Shown here: piece after piece, positions 47,821 to 61,509 of the stretch | How positions within the stretch are numbered: the stretch's first letter is position 1 | Layout: each line of letters opens with the position of its first letter | NCBI RefSeq assembly: GCF_019393635.1 | Contig: NC_057861.1 | Span: 307,961,968 to 308,025,967, forward strand | DNA from: Dromiciops gliroides | Lineage: Eukaryota > Chordata > Mammalia > Microbiotheria > Microbiotheriidae | Direction of reading: 5' to 3' | DNA: 64,000 bases | Made by a program: the position numbers and the translations under genes | Notes under the pieces: model-generated | Database searches by the model: none | Told to the model about the DNA's origin: nothing | The model's input: only the letters and a program-made list of their open reading frames with translations

Positions 47821-48800
47821 TGGTCAAGTCTTTTGTCTTAGCTGTATCTTGCTTTCCTTATTGTAAAGGATGAATTAAATTATTTCTAAACTCTGTTCTA
47901 TCTCTGATATTCCATGGTTCTGATCCTTTTGGTTCATGGAAAATCTTTAATCAGATATCTGTGTGTGTGTGTATCTACTAACAGTTTTTAGCTATGTTAC
48001 TATTTGAAATTAGATCCCTATAATTTTATCCTTGAAAATAATTACTTTTTTTCTTCATAACACCCAACGAAGAAAATTAATTTCTTTTAATGCAGCTACA
48101 TTATGACACCAAACCCAACTATCCCTTATTGAAATGCAACTGGAAATACACCATTGTTTCTTGTAGATGTTATGCCAAATAGAAGAATTTGGAAGGTATT
48201 ATAATTGTTTTCAAGGAGAGAGAGAGCTTCTATATTTTCTCTAGAATTTCATTTTGATCAAAATTATGGTACTATCCAAGGCCATAGACTGATTTTACAT
48301 AATCTGTAATCATGTAATCATAACCCTTAGCATATTTCTCTACTGGAAAAATGAAGTGCGTAATTAATAGGATTGTTTCTATGTTGTTGTGGTATGTTTT
48401 AGGAAAATTTTCACTATAACATGCATATACTGTGAGATGCATTTGACAGGTGCTTCAGTAAAACCACTGTTAATTTTAGTCCTATGAAAAGAGCAGGGTT
48501 GCCAGAGAGGATGGCAATGTGAAAAAGAATTCCCTTGTCTTATGTTCATGGTGGCATGCTAAATAACATTGTTTAAGAATGTAGAAAATGATAATTCTTC
48601 CATGGCTGCCAGTGTACAAAGTCAGTCAGCAATGACCAGTATTTGTAATTCTTTTTTCTTTTCATCAGTCAACTCAAGACTCATTTATTGAGCAACTTTT
48701 AGGTTCAGGCCACGTAGTGTAAATATATAGTTAATTAATGAATTCTTACCTTCATGATACAAATGATCTTGGGGATATACAGTGTCAAGTACTGTTTGTA
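47821..48800 (+). other. Unassigned intronic sequence
   Basis: About 1 kb, nothing recognised. Confidence 0.45.
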
Positions 48801-48823
48801 CATCTAAGTGGGGATGTCCTTGT

Positions 48824-48975
48824 TTGTTTGGTTGGGTTTTTTTTGGTGGGGCAGTGAGGGTTAAGTGACTTGCCAAAGGTCACACAGCTAGTGTCAAGTG
48901 TCTGAAATCAAATTTGAACTCAGGTCCTCCTGAATCCAGGCTGGTGCTTTATCCACTGCGCCACCTAGCTGCCCT
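48824..48975 (-). mobile_element. WSINE1-like CORE-SINE with perfect 19-bp target duplication
   Basis: Reverse-strand copy. The 19-bp duplication starting taagtggggatg is present at 48805-48823 and 48976-48994 without a mismatch. Confidence 0.96.
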
Positions 48976-48994
48976 TAAGTGGGGATGTCCTTGT

Positions 48995-49499
48995 GAGGGA
49001 AATAGGAGGAATTAAAAGAATTTAAGCCTGAGTGTCATTCACATATGGATGATGTTTAACATCATGCAAGAGGATGACATTTCCAAGTGACTAAGGATAA
49101 TGAAATGCTGCTTAATCAAAGATCTGACAAATTTCCATGATATTGGCACTGAGGAAGGTTTGAGTTGGACATTGGAGACCATTTTCTTTATCCTTTCTTG
49201 TTCTTTTCAATTCCTAACAAGGTCCAAGAAGTTTAGTTTATCCCAAGGTCAGTGGACTGTGGCATCATTACTGTTTGTAGTGTTGATTGAGTCTGGGAAA
49301 AATATGTAGCTTCACTTAGGATTCTTAAATAGGTGGTTTGCATGAAATTTACACATACTTTTTTGGGAAAAAAAAGTTATAACATTTTCATTTGGGAACA
49401 CCAGAACCAACTTACTAATTCTATAGCCGAGGAGATCGTATAAACTTATGTGGAATTGCAAAATTTTGGTAATTTCTTACATATACATACGAATGTAAT
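48995..49499 (+). other. Unassigned intronic sequence
   Basis: Nothing recognised. Confidence 0.4.
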
Positions 49500-49735
49500 A
49501 ATAATAGCATTTATATAATGGGTTAAAGTTTGCATAATGCTTTAGACATATCTCATTTGATACTTACAAGAACCCTGTAAGTTAGAGCTCTTATTATTCT
49601 GATTTAACGTATCAAGTAACTGAGCATCAGGGAGTTGTCAGTTTCATGTAGGTAGTGTTTCAGGTAGGATTTGAACTCAGCCTGTCCTGACTCAAGTTCA
49701 GAACTCTACCCACTATACCACCTAGCTGCCTGGTT
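49500..49735 (-). mobile_element. MIR/CORE-SINE, antisense
   Basis: ..ctcatttgatacttacaaga..ggtaggatttgaactcagcc..ccactataccacctagctgc.. Confidence 0.78.
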
Positions 49736-49802
49736 CTCATGCTCTCTCATTTGCTCTGTTGTTTTCTCTGTCTCTGTCTCTCTTATTATCTCTCAGCAAG
49801 TG

Positions 49803-49804
<2 letters not shown>

Positions 49805-49889
<85 letters not shown>

Positions 49890-49915
49890 ATGTATATATG
49901 TATATATATATATAA
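49805..49915 (+). repeat. (TA)n(TG)n compound microsatellite
   Basis: About 60 bases of ta, then about 24 of tg, then mixed ta/tg. Translations of this run are artefacts. Confidence 0.97.
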
Positions 49916-50399
49916 ACACACCATATATAATATATTTACTTACATATACTTATATATAACATATTGACAAAACAATGGACTACAATACACACAATATAAA
50001 ATGTTTCATTCCTTTATTTGTGTCATTCCATGTATATGCTAGTATGATTTATCTCACTCACATATGTAATATGATCTAAAATTGTGATAGACCTAACTAA
50101 GCAAACTGGTGAAAAATAAAATAAAGCTTCACTTCAAACTCCAAACTGCTAAAGATAAAGAGGTATACATGGATATATATATTCTATAAACACCTCATGT
50201 GTAGATACACACATCTAACTCTTTGGGTATATCTATATTTGTATTTGTATGTATATATCTGTATCCATATGTATATAGCTAAATTCATGGCTGTGTCTAT
50301 CTTTGTTTCTCTATGTGTCTCTTAAGTCCATCTCTATGTCTCTGTCTTTATGTTTCTATCTGTGTCTCTATCTCTGTGTCTCTCTGCCTCTCTCTTTTA

Positions 50400-50880
50400 A
50401 GAATTATGAACCTGGCACCCACAGATCCCAAAGGCATCTGTGGATAGATTTGAGGGTCTGTAAACTTGTCATCCTCCCTGTCCATCCTTTTTTCACTAAC
50501 CTTTAACTGAAATTTTGCTGGACTTCAATTATGAATGTAAGAAACACACAGTCTTCTGAGAAGTGGTCTATAGGTTTCCTTAGATTACTAGAGGAGTCCA
50601 TGATATACAAAAAAAGAAATAGAAACCTTACTCCAGAGCTTAAAGGTGTGGGTTGAAGGCAATTGGTGAAATAAGTGAATCAGAGAAGCTTAACTTATAA
50701 CTAGTAAGCTTTAAGAGTACTAGTTCTTAACCTTTGTTGGTCATGGACCCCTTTGGAAGTCTGTTGGAATTTGTGATCCTTCTTTAGAATAATGGTTGTT
50801 GCTTGCATTCATAATGGTAGGAAATTGAAAGCTATCCACAGACTTGTCCCAAAGTAAGACATTTTGCTTTAAATACAACA
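50400..50880. mobile_element. Possible old DNA-transposon (hAT/MER-type) relic
   Basis: Contains ..ttcttaacctttgttggtca..ggacccctttggaag.. (50725-50760) and ..tcactaacctttaactgaaa.. (50493-), phrases I associate with a mammal-wide non-autonomous element. Class assignment is weak. Confidence 0.3.
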
Positions 50881-50954
50881 CACACATATGGATACATACA
50901 TAACTTAATATATAATTATATGTCTGTTTAAGATCATAAGGTCATAGATTTAAT

Positions 50955-51185
50955 AATAGCAATAGCTAGCATACATGTAGAGATTTAAGGTTTGCAGAGT
51001 GGTCTACAAATACCTTATTTTATCCCCACAACAGTCCTAGGAGGTATTTATTATTATCCCCATTTTTATAATTGAGAAAACTGAGGCAGAAAAAAGTGTC
51101 ACATATTCAGGAATTGTCTGAATCCAGATTTGAACTTGGGTCTTCCTGACCCCAGGCTTAATGCTTTATCTACTGGGCTAAAAAA
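50955..51185 (-). mobile_element. MIR, antisense
   Basis: ..attttatccccacaacagtc..gagaaaactgaggcag..gatttgaacttgggtcttcc.. Confidence 0.78.
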
Positions 51186-51204
51186 AGGTACCTTTTCTGC
51201 CACT

Positions 51205-51350
51205 TTTGTAGAATTGGAAAGGGTCTTAGAGGTTATCTAGTCTGAACTGTTAAGTTTTACAGAAAGAGGAAGCAGGCTTAAAGATGAATTGATATAACAG
51301 AGAGTTAAGCCAGTATTTAAACCTAGATCTCAAGACTTCAAATCCAGCCC
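51205..51350 (-). mobile_element. MIR-like fragment, antisense
   Basis: ..gaattggaaagggtcttaga..atctagtctgaactgtt.. diverged. Confidence 0.5.
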
Positions 51351-51357
51351 TCTGCAC

Positions 51358-51416
<59 letters not shown>
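51358..51416 (+). repeat. (CA)n microsatellite
   Basis: About 56 bases of pure ca. Confidence 0.97.
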
Positions 51417-51417
<1 letters not shown>

Positions 51418-54400
51418 AAGTATGTGCCTTTAAAGGTTGTTGATTTGAACTGAAGCTTCTTTTGATTGCAGTTTTCCTCACCATTTTGTTTAGGACTATC
51501 TCTGTTGTAGGTTATATTGCATATTTTCATTGTAAAACAGTAATGGTTTAGAGAAGTTAGCTAATGAATATTATTATGCACTTTTTTTTAAAGCTTCTAA
51601 TATTCAGTTGGGAAATTTTCCTTGTTAAGAGACACTGACAAGGCCATTTGGCCTAAAATTAGATCCACCAGCTGTGTTTTGAATCAAGGCCCCACATGTG
51701 CACTTCACACTCTTTTCTCTGCTGTGGTTGTCTGCTTCTTTATCTTGCTTTGGGGAACAGCCTTTCAGGGTGAATTTTGACATCCTGTGTTTTCACTGGT
51801 GAAACCAGAAAGGTATATTGGTATAATAGCATGTCATGTTTATTTACATTTATGACATAATAAAATTCAGTAATCTGAATGATTTATTACTTTGCTTTAA
51901 AAAGCCATTTGGTAGTAAAATTTGCCTTGAACTACAAAGACAACTTTAACCACAGAAAGTATTTTTAAGATAAGAAAATAAAAGGAAATATATATTGAAA
52001 TGGAAAGTGTATAGTTTAGACTCAAGGTACTCCTCCTCCTCTCTCTCTTCATCTTTGTCAGTTCCCTTCAAAATAAATAGTTTCTTCTGGTAATGTTATA
52101 TATCTGAAAGATAACAGATTCGGCTAGAAATAACTTTGTTATAACAGTATTCTTAAAGAATGCATTCCACTAGCATTTGTATAGGTACTATTCACTTTTT
52201 TGCCCTACTGTTTAGTTATTAAACATTTTTAAAGAATATATTCATATACACAACATTATCATGATTCAGTTTAAGCATCTGTGGTTATAAGTGCACTTCA
52301 TTTCACCTAATTAAGTTATTTAGTCATTTACACATTAGCAGTGTACTACATATTCCACTTTTACAGGAACTTATTTTAATTATACCCACAGTTCTGTTCT
52401 GCTCCATTATATCCATAGATCAAGCTGAATAATAACAGTCTTAAAAGCCATATGCTAAAAGTGATTATAGGTCATTAAGGCCAAATTAAGGTAACATTTC
52501 TGATGGCCATAAACGGAAGTCTAAGTAACAATTAACTTTTTTTCTGCTTTGAGAAGATCATTGTCTCTGGCCTTTGATGAGAATAGTCGCATTGTTGAAT
52601 GCCTGATGGTTGGTATAAGTTGTTGGATACTTTGAACATTTGGGGGGGTGAAGAAACTTAAGAAATGTCCCTAACTTAAAGAAATTGGTTGATTTATTTA
52701 TCCAGGAGCTTCCTATGATTACTTTAACTCAAGATAGATCTTCATCTTCCAAAATGCTGGAAATGCCTCTACCCACCACCCCCCTCTAAAAACCCCCCTC
52801 TCTCTTTTTACCTGTCATTAAGTATCAAGTTGGCAGCCACTCATCACCATCTGGGAATATCAACACTAGAATGTATATGAGCTTCCTTTTTAAAACCATG
52901 AAAATGGAGCTTGTGATTAGACTGAGGAGAAATCTGCATCAGTTACTCTTCCACTGAATAAGGCCTACTGCTTCATACTCGATAGAATAAATTCCCTATT
53001 AGAACAAAGAACACATTATCTAATGAGGGTATATCTGGTTTTCACGTTAACTTCCCTGAAAAACTTAAGGAGAGAGAACATAGCCCCCATGCTACATGGT
53101 AGCTTTTTAGGAAATATATGGATTTTTAAAAAATTCTAAAATATGTGTAATTTTATAAAACAAAGCTACTATGCCAAATCTATTTTCAGTAAACTTGTAT
53201 GCCCTTATGTTAATTATGAGTGAATATGAGAATTATTAAATTATAATTTTATGAACTAATTTTATATCTTAGTTTATTATTATTTACAGAACTTGAAATA
53301 AAGTGATATTTTAAAAATATTTTATATTTTGTACTTTAAGTCATATAGGAATTAGGAAACTTACTTTGTATTCAACTTTTGGTTATTTGGTATATTTGGG
53401 GAATGGTTTATGGGAAATAGATTGGCAGTTCATTAATAAATTATGCAAATGACTTACTGGCTCCTATCATTTGTTAATATGTCAATATGAATATTATTTG
53501 TGTTAAGAAATTGTCAGTTGTATAGCTTTTTAAGATTGTTCAGAAATCTGGATGTTTTAGAATTTTATTTCTTTTAATCAGGACATAAAAAAGAATTACA
53601 AGGTAATTAAAGATTCAAGCCATTGTCATTTCTATTATTACATTCATTGTTTTATGTTATTTACAGTGCTCTCTGGACACAAGAAGTTCTCAATAATGGT
53701 TACTGAAAATGACCAATAAGGCATCAATTACTAAGAAAGCATAAAATATATTATTATTTCAAACACAGAACTACAATTGCTATTTTAAAGGTTGAGCTCA
53801 TGTCAGAATCCAAATTTACAATAAGAAAAGATTGACACGACACAGGAATCATAAATTCACCAATGGTTTAGTTGATGCACTTGGCCATCTAGTATCTAAG
53901 GTCATTAAGAAACATTATTTGAATAGAATTTAAAGGCAGCAGAGGTGACTGGATAGAATGACTATGGGCATTTAACTGCTAAAGGCCTAAGGAGCTACTG
54001 GGGATTTGTATGGAAGTAGGGATGGGGAGAAGAGAAGGAAAGGGACATACTAAGTAAATTTAAATTATTCTTAAGAAGTACTTCATTTAGAGCAGAACTC
54101 ATTTAACCTTTCAGTATTGGAGTAAGATGTCAAGAGAGTCCTCTATCTCCTCCAGATTTTGAGATGCTAATGTATTTGGACAGATTTGAATAACAGCAGT
54201 GAAGTGAGATCATTCAGAGATTTTATTCTAGTGGGTAAAGTGTTTTATTTCACCTTTTATTTAAGAAAAAAAGCTAACATTATACATACACACATATATT
54301 ACACTAAGGAAATATCTACCTTATGAAATGTCAGAGTGTTGAGCTTTACATCATTTAAATGCTAAATTTGAGAAGTTTTCATCTGATTAATGACAGTGGT

Positions 54401-55745
54401 ATTCTGCTATTGCCAATGTAACCTCATTTTTTGGATACCGTAAAATACTTGAGTAAATTACACCACAAACTTTTATTCAATGGCATTTCCCCCAGTTGAG
54501 TCTCTTCACGCATAACCGTGAAACCAAAGCAGTCTTCATATTTCATAAACATTATCATCACTGCTTAGTGAGAATGTGAAATGCATTGCATTTTAGTTTA
54601 AAAAATGAATCTCTGAAAATTAATGTGGGTGACTCTGTCCTTTTTGAAGTCAATGAGATTAGATAATCCGGAATTGAATAAAAAGCATTGAAAACATAAA
54701 GGTTTATAATAAACTCACTGAAATCTTTAGTATTAGTAGTACAAATTAATCTGTAAGGAATGAAAGGCAGCTTTGTAAATGGCAGAAGACACAGGTGGTA
54801 GCTAATAAGGACATTATTTCTCATTTGGGGTTAGACTGGCTTCTCATTTATTAATATCTGTTTAAACTACAAATAGAAAGATCTTCACTTTTACCAGGCT
54901 TCTTGTCACAAGACCAGGTCTCTAAAGAGAAATATCACTGATGGAAAACCAGAAAGACTAAATAGATATATTTGGTCTCACAGGCAGTCCATTAATTTGC
55001 TCAAATTAAATATTATCTTTAAATATTGAAAGGTTAAATGTACACTGATAATGGATTTAGACAGCCATTAAGCTGTGATTGCTTTCTAATGCAGTTAGTA
55101 AAAGATATTTGATATAACATATTGAGAAAGGAGCACTGTGGACTTTTTCTTTTAAAGCTACCTTACTTGTAACTAACAATATTAACCTCAGGATATATGC
55201 ATACATGTATTATGTGTATGCACATGTGTTTATGTTTAAATCTCATGTTATAATTCTGGCAATAGTAATGATTGCAGAACAAAGATGTTTAGGGTTATAG
55301 CAAACATGCACATGCATATAAATATATATTCAAAAGGGAATTGTTGAAGGAAATTTTTATGTTAGAAGGGATATATACATATTCAAACACATTATGTTAA
55401 GGGAATACACCTGTTCAAAGCTTTTGCCTCTTAATATATGTATGTGTATGTATACACACATACCTTATGCTTATATAGACAGAGATGGTTAAAATAACTT
55501 TGTTCCCTTAATCACCTTTTAAAATTGGAAGTCAAATGTTTAAAAAGGTTATAGTTTTTATTTGGTATCTATCAAGTGATAAAATGACCTTGAAAGATGT
55601 TTGGGTTAATCTTGGCTCTGGAGAAACATTGTAATACTGTAATTTCATTTCCCACTTTTCTTTGCAGAGGTGGGGGACTTTTTACATATATTCTCAGGCA
55701 TGTTTGATGTATTTAGTGGTTTTGCTGAACTTGTTTTGCCTTTTT
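51417..55745 (+). other. TCF4: TCF4 intron 3, 4.3-kb transposon-poor segment
   Basis: No SINE, LINE, LTR or long microsatellite recognised across 4.3 kb, unlike the flanks. Second candidate zone for conserved enhancers. Confidence 0.55.
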
Positions 55746-55749
55746 AGAA

Positions 55750-56005
55750 GCATTACCATGCAGTGAATAGAGTGCTGGGCCTTGAGTGCAGAAAGAGTTG
55801 AGTTCAAATCTAGCTTCACATAATTAGTAGCTGTTTGACCCTGGGCAAATCACCTACCTTTGTGTAATTCTCCTCAACTGTAAATGAGAATAATAATAGC
55901 ACTTATTTCCTAGGGTTTTTGTAAGTATTAGGTAAAATCCTATGTTTAAAGTGCTTAGCATAGTGACTGACACATACTAGGCACTTAATAAGTATGTCCT
56001 TCCTC
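55750..56005 (+). mobile_element. MIR-family SINE
   Basis: ..tgcagtgaatagagtgctgg..gagttcaaatctagcttcac..gaccctgggcaaatcacc..tagcatagtgactgacacat..aggcacttaataagtat. Confidence 0.78.
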
Positions 56006-57069
56006 CTTCCTTCCTTCCTTTCAACTCTAGTCAGGAGTGAAGGACATGGATTTATTTGGAAATGAATGGGTAAAAAAAAGATGTAAGTATGAGTACTTTT
56101 TAAAAATGCAAGTCAACTGGTGTGGGGGGTTGGGGGGGTGGTATTTGGTCTTTTGAAGGGTTACATCTAACTCAAGTAGCCAAACCAATAGCTAGCTTTT
56201 CAATTTTGTAATTGGGTAACTTTACTTTCAGCAGCCTCACTGTTTATAGTAGCATTCTCTTTTACATTCCTTTAGGATTTCGTATCATTGGTTGACTTTC
56301 TTATATTGTAAATGTTAAGATAACAACCCAACACCAAACATTGGTTTAGTCAATTGCCTCCAAACTTCAATAAAAGGGGAAAAAATGGAAAGGAAATGTA
56401 ATAGATAAATAGGCTCTTCAAATGGGTTTTCATAAATAATTTAGATATAATTTAAGTATTAATATGTTTCAGAGGAAAAAAATTACATGTAGTTAAGATA
56501 TCAAGTCTTAAGAATTTCTGAATTGACTATAAAGAAGGGGAAAGAATCATACCATTGCTGATGTCCGCCACTCCTCTGATTTATGTGTTAACGGAAAAAC
56601 CTTTGGTATTTGCTGGTTAATCTAAATTGCTTACTCTCAGGATCTTAGTTTTATTTACTTTAAAAGTGTAGAATACTGCTTTTCTTCTTAATCAAAAGTG
56701 AGAATATACTTGAACTGTAGTGTGGTAAGAAATATAGAACTTTAATTTATAAATATTGATGGTTTATGCTAAAAAATTATTTATTGGTAGGAGTGCATGA
56801 TTGGAAAAGTTTAGACACTGCTGCTCTACATTCAAGTTAAGGACTTTTTGAAAGAAAAAAATACACTTATCTGAAATAGTTAAACATTAAACCATTTGGA
56901 ATGACTTTATACATTGTAATGTGATATATTATTTATAGGATCTTTTAAAGTTGAATCAGGATTCCATGTTTCTTAATATATCATGTCGATTTTTTTGCTT
57001 TATCTTTGATCAGACATAAAAATAATACCAAGCTACTTTATTTTTGTTTTACCTTATCTAGAGTACTTT
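56006..57069 (+). other. Unassigned intronic sequence
   Basis: AT-rich; a G-rich ggtggggggttggggggg stretch lies at 56118-56140. Confidence 0.45.
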
Positions 57070-57079
57070 TATCAGTTTT

Positions 57080-57229
57080 TTTTTGTTTTTGTTTTCGGGG
57101 CAATGGGGGTTAAGTGACTTGCCCAGGGTCACACAGCCAGTAAGTGTCAAGTGTCTGAGGCCGGATTTGAACTCAGGAACTCCTGAATCCAGGGCCAGTG
57201 CTTTATCCACTGTACCACCTAGCTGCCCC
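57080..57229 (-). mobile_element. WSINE1-like CORE-SINE
   Basis: Reverse-strand full copy with a T-rich tail. tatcagttttt before and tatcagtgtttt after form the duplication. Confidence 0.93.
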
Positions 57230-57769
57230 TATCAGTGTTTTGTTAGGAAATTATCACCTTAAAACATGATTTTAAAATCTTTGCTGCATTATTAAATGCA
57301 TTCCTATATTTTACTCTATCTTTGAGCACATTATTTTTCAAAATATTTCAAACAATATAATGTAAACTAATAGAAAATAGTAGGCAAAATGTTGAAACTA
57401 ATTTTGTAGGCATTTTTTTAAGCCAAAGCTGGAAAATAATTGACTGGTGCCTACTTAGTAGTAGGCATTGGAGAAAGTAATAGAGTTGTTGTTGCTGTAA
57501 TGACTATTACCATCTTTAGTTCTTTCAGTTTCTGTTGGAGGAAAAAAAATCTAGGTGGAAAGCAAGAACATTTCTACTTTTCCCTTTTCCCCTTGCAAAA
57601 GTACATTTTGATGCAGTGTCATGCTTAGAAAACAAATACTGGTTAGAGTTGTTTTGACAGTTTGGGGAATGGGATCAGGTGATTCCATGAGATCATCTCT
57701 AATAGTTTCAATTATTGTCTCTATGCAAATGACCCAGACCTACTTATCTAGCCCTAACCTCTCTCCTGC

Positions 57770-58735
57770 ACTCCACTCACATCTCAAATTGGATGTCCCT
57801 TAGGCATGTTGATTTCAGCATGTCTAAAATTAAGCTCATTATCCTTTCCCTACAAAACCTTCCTCTCTTCTCTTCCCTGTTCGTATTGAGGACACCACTA
57901 ACCTCCCCACACACCCAGGTTTGCAACATAGGTGTCTTTTTAATTCTTTACTCCCTCTCACTGCCCTTCCTTTCCCCTTCATATCCAGTAAATTGTTAAG
58001 TATTGTCATTTCTACTTTCTTAACATCTTTTACACCCTCTTCTCTCTTCTGACTTCAACTGCCCTGGTGTATGCCCTTATCTCCTCATACCTGGATTAGT
58101 GCAATAGCCTGCTGATGGGTCTCCTTGCCTCCAGTCTCTCCCTACTCCAGTTCATCTTTCCCTTAGCTATCAAATCACAGGTCTGACCATATCACTATTC
58201 AATAAACTCAAATGGCTTCCTGTATGTGCAGGGTTAGATTAGGATTATATAATTCTCCGTTTTGCTTTTAAAGGCCTTCATGACTTAGACCCTTTCTACC
58301 TTTCCATTCTCCTAACCCCTTATTCCCCTTCATGTCCTCTTCAATCCGTTCAGTGACACTGGCCTTTGTGATGTTTGTCACACAAGATACTATCTTGACT
58401 CTAAGCATTTTCACTGACTGTCCCCTCCTCATCTTCACTTCCTGGCTTTTCTGGCTTCCTTCACATCTCAGCTAAAGTCTTACCTGCAAGAAGCTTTGCT
58501 CAATCCTCTGTAATCTTAGTTCCTTTCCTCATAGACCACCTCCAATTTATCCTGTATGTATTTTGTTTGCGTGTAGTTCTTTGCATGTTATCTCCCCCAT
58601 AGGACTATGAGCTCTTTGATAGCAGGTACTAGGTTTTTTACTTGTTTGTTTGGCCTTTTGTTTTATCTTGAGTTATTACACAATGGATGGTACATAGGAG
58701 ATGTTTAATAAATGCTAGTTGATTTGATTTGACTT
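57770..58735 (+). mobile_element. L2 LINE copy, sense
   Basis: Frame 57793 reads RHVDFSMSKIKLIILSLQNL-like L2 sequence. Then ..ggattagtgcaatagcctgc.. (58093-), ..aaaggccttcatgactta.. (58271-) and a 3' UTR ending ..gatgtttaataaatgctagt (58700-). The frame is broken. It is the sense counterpart of 18051 and 42650. Confidence 0.82.
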
Positions 58736-60015
58736 ATTTATTAATAGTAATAGTAACCTTTTCATTTCAATGCAAATTGAGAGAAAGGAAATTTGTTGAA
58801 GGGACATAAGGATGGGGATAGATAAAGCAAAATAGCCAACTCCTGTATCAGTACATATGCACTCAAAGTACCTGCCACTTCCCAAGGTCTACCCTGAAAA
58901 AAATGGTGGATGGGTTATTTTTGGGTTTTAGGGATTTGAGTGTGAGACCAACCTTTATTCTAAGGCTTTCTTTAGGTTTGAATATTCAAATCTTGTATAC
59001 AACTCTAAGTATACTACCCTACACATGCTAACTGTAGCAGTTGGCTTCACCACACTCCTAGGCTTGAATGCTATAATATAACATATAATTGATTCTGGGT
59101 AGTTAAAATTAGTCTATTTGGCCCATACCTACACTGAGCAGGTGGAAGTGTTCTTGTACATGTAAGCACTAGAATTTGACAAGTTTCATCAGTGCTTCCT
59201 TCCTTCATTAATTTACCTCTTTAAACATCTTAGTGCAAGACTCCTGGGAGATGAAATTTAAATTTTAAGATTTATGCCACGTAAAAATGGTATTTTGGCA
59301 AGAGACAGCATCTTCAGCCAATTTAAATTACTTTGAGGTCACTTCTGCCATTTGGTGATTCAAGAAGTTTATAGGAAGAATGTATTATTATCAAAATCAA
59401 GCACAAATAGTATAACCCCTGTGTAATAAAGACAGTTATGTTTTTAGGTGGTTTCCAAACATGGCATAATTTTACTCAAAATTACTGCTTTAGCATGCGT
59501 TGCTATTAGGGTTTTGTATTGGCTTTTGCAAAGTCACTGTGAGAAGTAGTAGAATTTCTTTTCCTTAGGAGAACTTTAAAAACAACAATGCTATCCAGTC
59601 AGTATAGCTTCTTTAGTAAAAGGGCACCTGAAACAGAATTTCACAACTCTCTTTTTTAAAATTCCTTGATGGTTTGTATTCTCATTATAGTGTGCTGCAT
59701 CATTACCAATATTAGCAGTAAACAAGTAGAGAGAATACTCTGGAAGTTTGATGCTTTCCTTTAGGTGTGCAGTGATTGCCTCTCTTGCTATGTCATTCAT
59801 TTCAGATTTAAATATCTAATGGCTCTCATCAAACAACATTTAAACTTTCTATGAGATCCTGTAAATGATCCTTTAGATCATATTATGAGCAACAATGAGT
59901 GAAATGAGCTTCAATGGGGAGACTGTATTCCAGTCTCAGGGGCTTTGCAGCTGTTTGAGATGGCAGTAGAGTACTTCAGTCGAACTGCATGCAGCCTTCC
60001 ATTTCATCACATTTC
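58736..60015 (+). other. Unassigned intronic sequence
   Basis: Nothing recognised in 1.3 kb. Confidence 0.45.
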
Positions 60016-60023
60016 ACTCATTA

Positions 60024-60105
<82 letters not shown>
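60024..60105 (+). repeat. (TA)n microsatellite
   Basis: About 82 bases of uninterrupted ta; self-complementary and prone to cruciform extrusion and length change. Confidence 0.97.
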
Positions 60106-60107
<2 letters not shown>

Positions 60108-60859
60108 AGTAGAACTAGCCCAGGACACTTCTTTTTCCATGTGATTTTCAACTTAGACATTGCTGTCTTTTTAGGCAAGACTAGAAGGTAACAAGGAGTG
60201 TTTTGGTCAGTGAAAAATCTGAGTGTGTTGAGTTGAAGTCAATAGTCTGAAAGAACTTAATTCAACAAACGCCTCTTTATTGATTGGAAAATTGGTCAAA
60301 TGCCAGTAATTAATTTACTTTACAGTAAAATCAAATCTCAGGACAGACAAAGAAGTGCAATAGCTAATTTCCAGAGATAAGTATAAAGGATCTCTCATGC
60401 CTTAGGTGCTAAGATTGTTTTCAGTATATGAGTAATTTGATAATGATTTTTAAAAATGAACTTTTAAGTAGACCTGTACCTTAGTTCATTATTGGGCATG
60501 TGTTGCATATAACTCATTTGGTTCTGTTTTTATCTTACAGTGATGTTTATGTTTTCCCTTTCCTCTTTAGTTTATTGATTGAGACATTTCTTATTTCAAA
60601 AGCAAACACATTAATTTCACATGGTCACCAAATGATTTCCTTTTCCAAGAGGAGAACAACATAAAATGTGTGAGACATACAACTTAGGTTTTTATTTGAA
60701 TTTCCCAATTACCTGTTATATAATTTATGCTAAACTAGTAGTCCCTTTATTTTTTCCCATTTGTCTCTATGGGTAGGAACTACTAGAGAGGTTTTTTGTT
60801 TTGCTTTTGAGGGGGAAGAGCATTTTCTTACTCTATGTAGAACTCCTTGGATGAAAATT
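60106..60859 (+). other. Unassigned intronic sequence
   Basis: Nothing recognised. Confidence 0.4.
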
Positions 60860-61235
60860 CAAATCAAATCAACCAATATTTGTTAAGTGTTTATTCTGAG
60901 CAAGGCCCTCTGCTGAGTTCTATATAAAATATTTGTTCCATTAAAGTAGGATCCTATGGTTAGATCTTCCATCAGCACCTCTTCCATACGTGTTTACTTC
61001 TAGATTTTATTCATATGCATTCAAATACTGGCATTTCTAGGATACCATGGTAGGCCATTCATGCTATCCACTAAACAAATATTTATGTGTGCAAGGTACC
61101 AGGCTAGGTGATGAGGTGATGTTAAATTTAGAGAAAAGCTAAATAGTTTTCTTTCTTCATATCCTTCCTGTTAGACACTGGGAGAAAATCCAAAGATAAA
61201 GAAGACATAATACTGTTTTCAAAGAGATTACAGTC
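60860..61235 (-). mobile_element. L2 3'-end fragments, antisense
   Basis: ..aaccaatatttgttaagtgt.. (60871-) and ..caaatatttatgtgtgcaag.. (61076-) with ..aagagattacagtctataag.. (61222-), diverged. Confidence 0.5.
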
Positions 61236-61509
61236 TATAAGGGGAGGTAGCTTTTTCAGTGTTTCAGTGAGTTATAGTTTTGTCTGTATGGATACTTTTT
61301 CCATTCACAAGGATTACTGACTCTCCATATATTAATAAATGGTCAATAACTGATAGTTATTATGCCAAGCAAACAAACAAAAAAGCCCTCCATTGCTCTA
61401 TGACAAACTTCCTGGCTACTTTTTCTCAAATTAATTAGTCTAATCCTTTAATTATAGTCATATCATAGGATCTTATACCTGAATTCTTTCTAGCTTGTTA
61501 GGATCTTCT

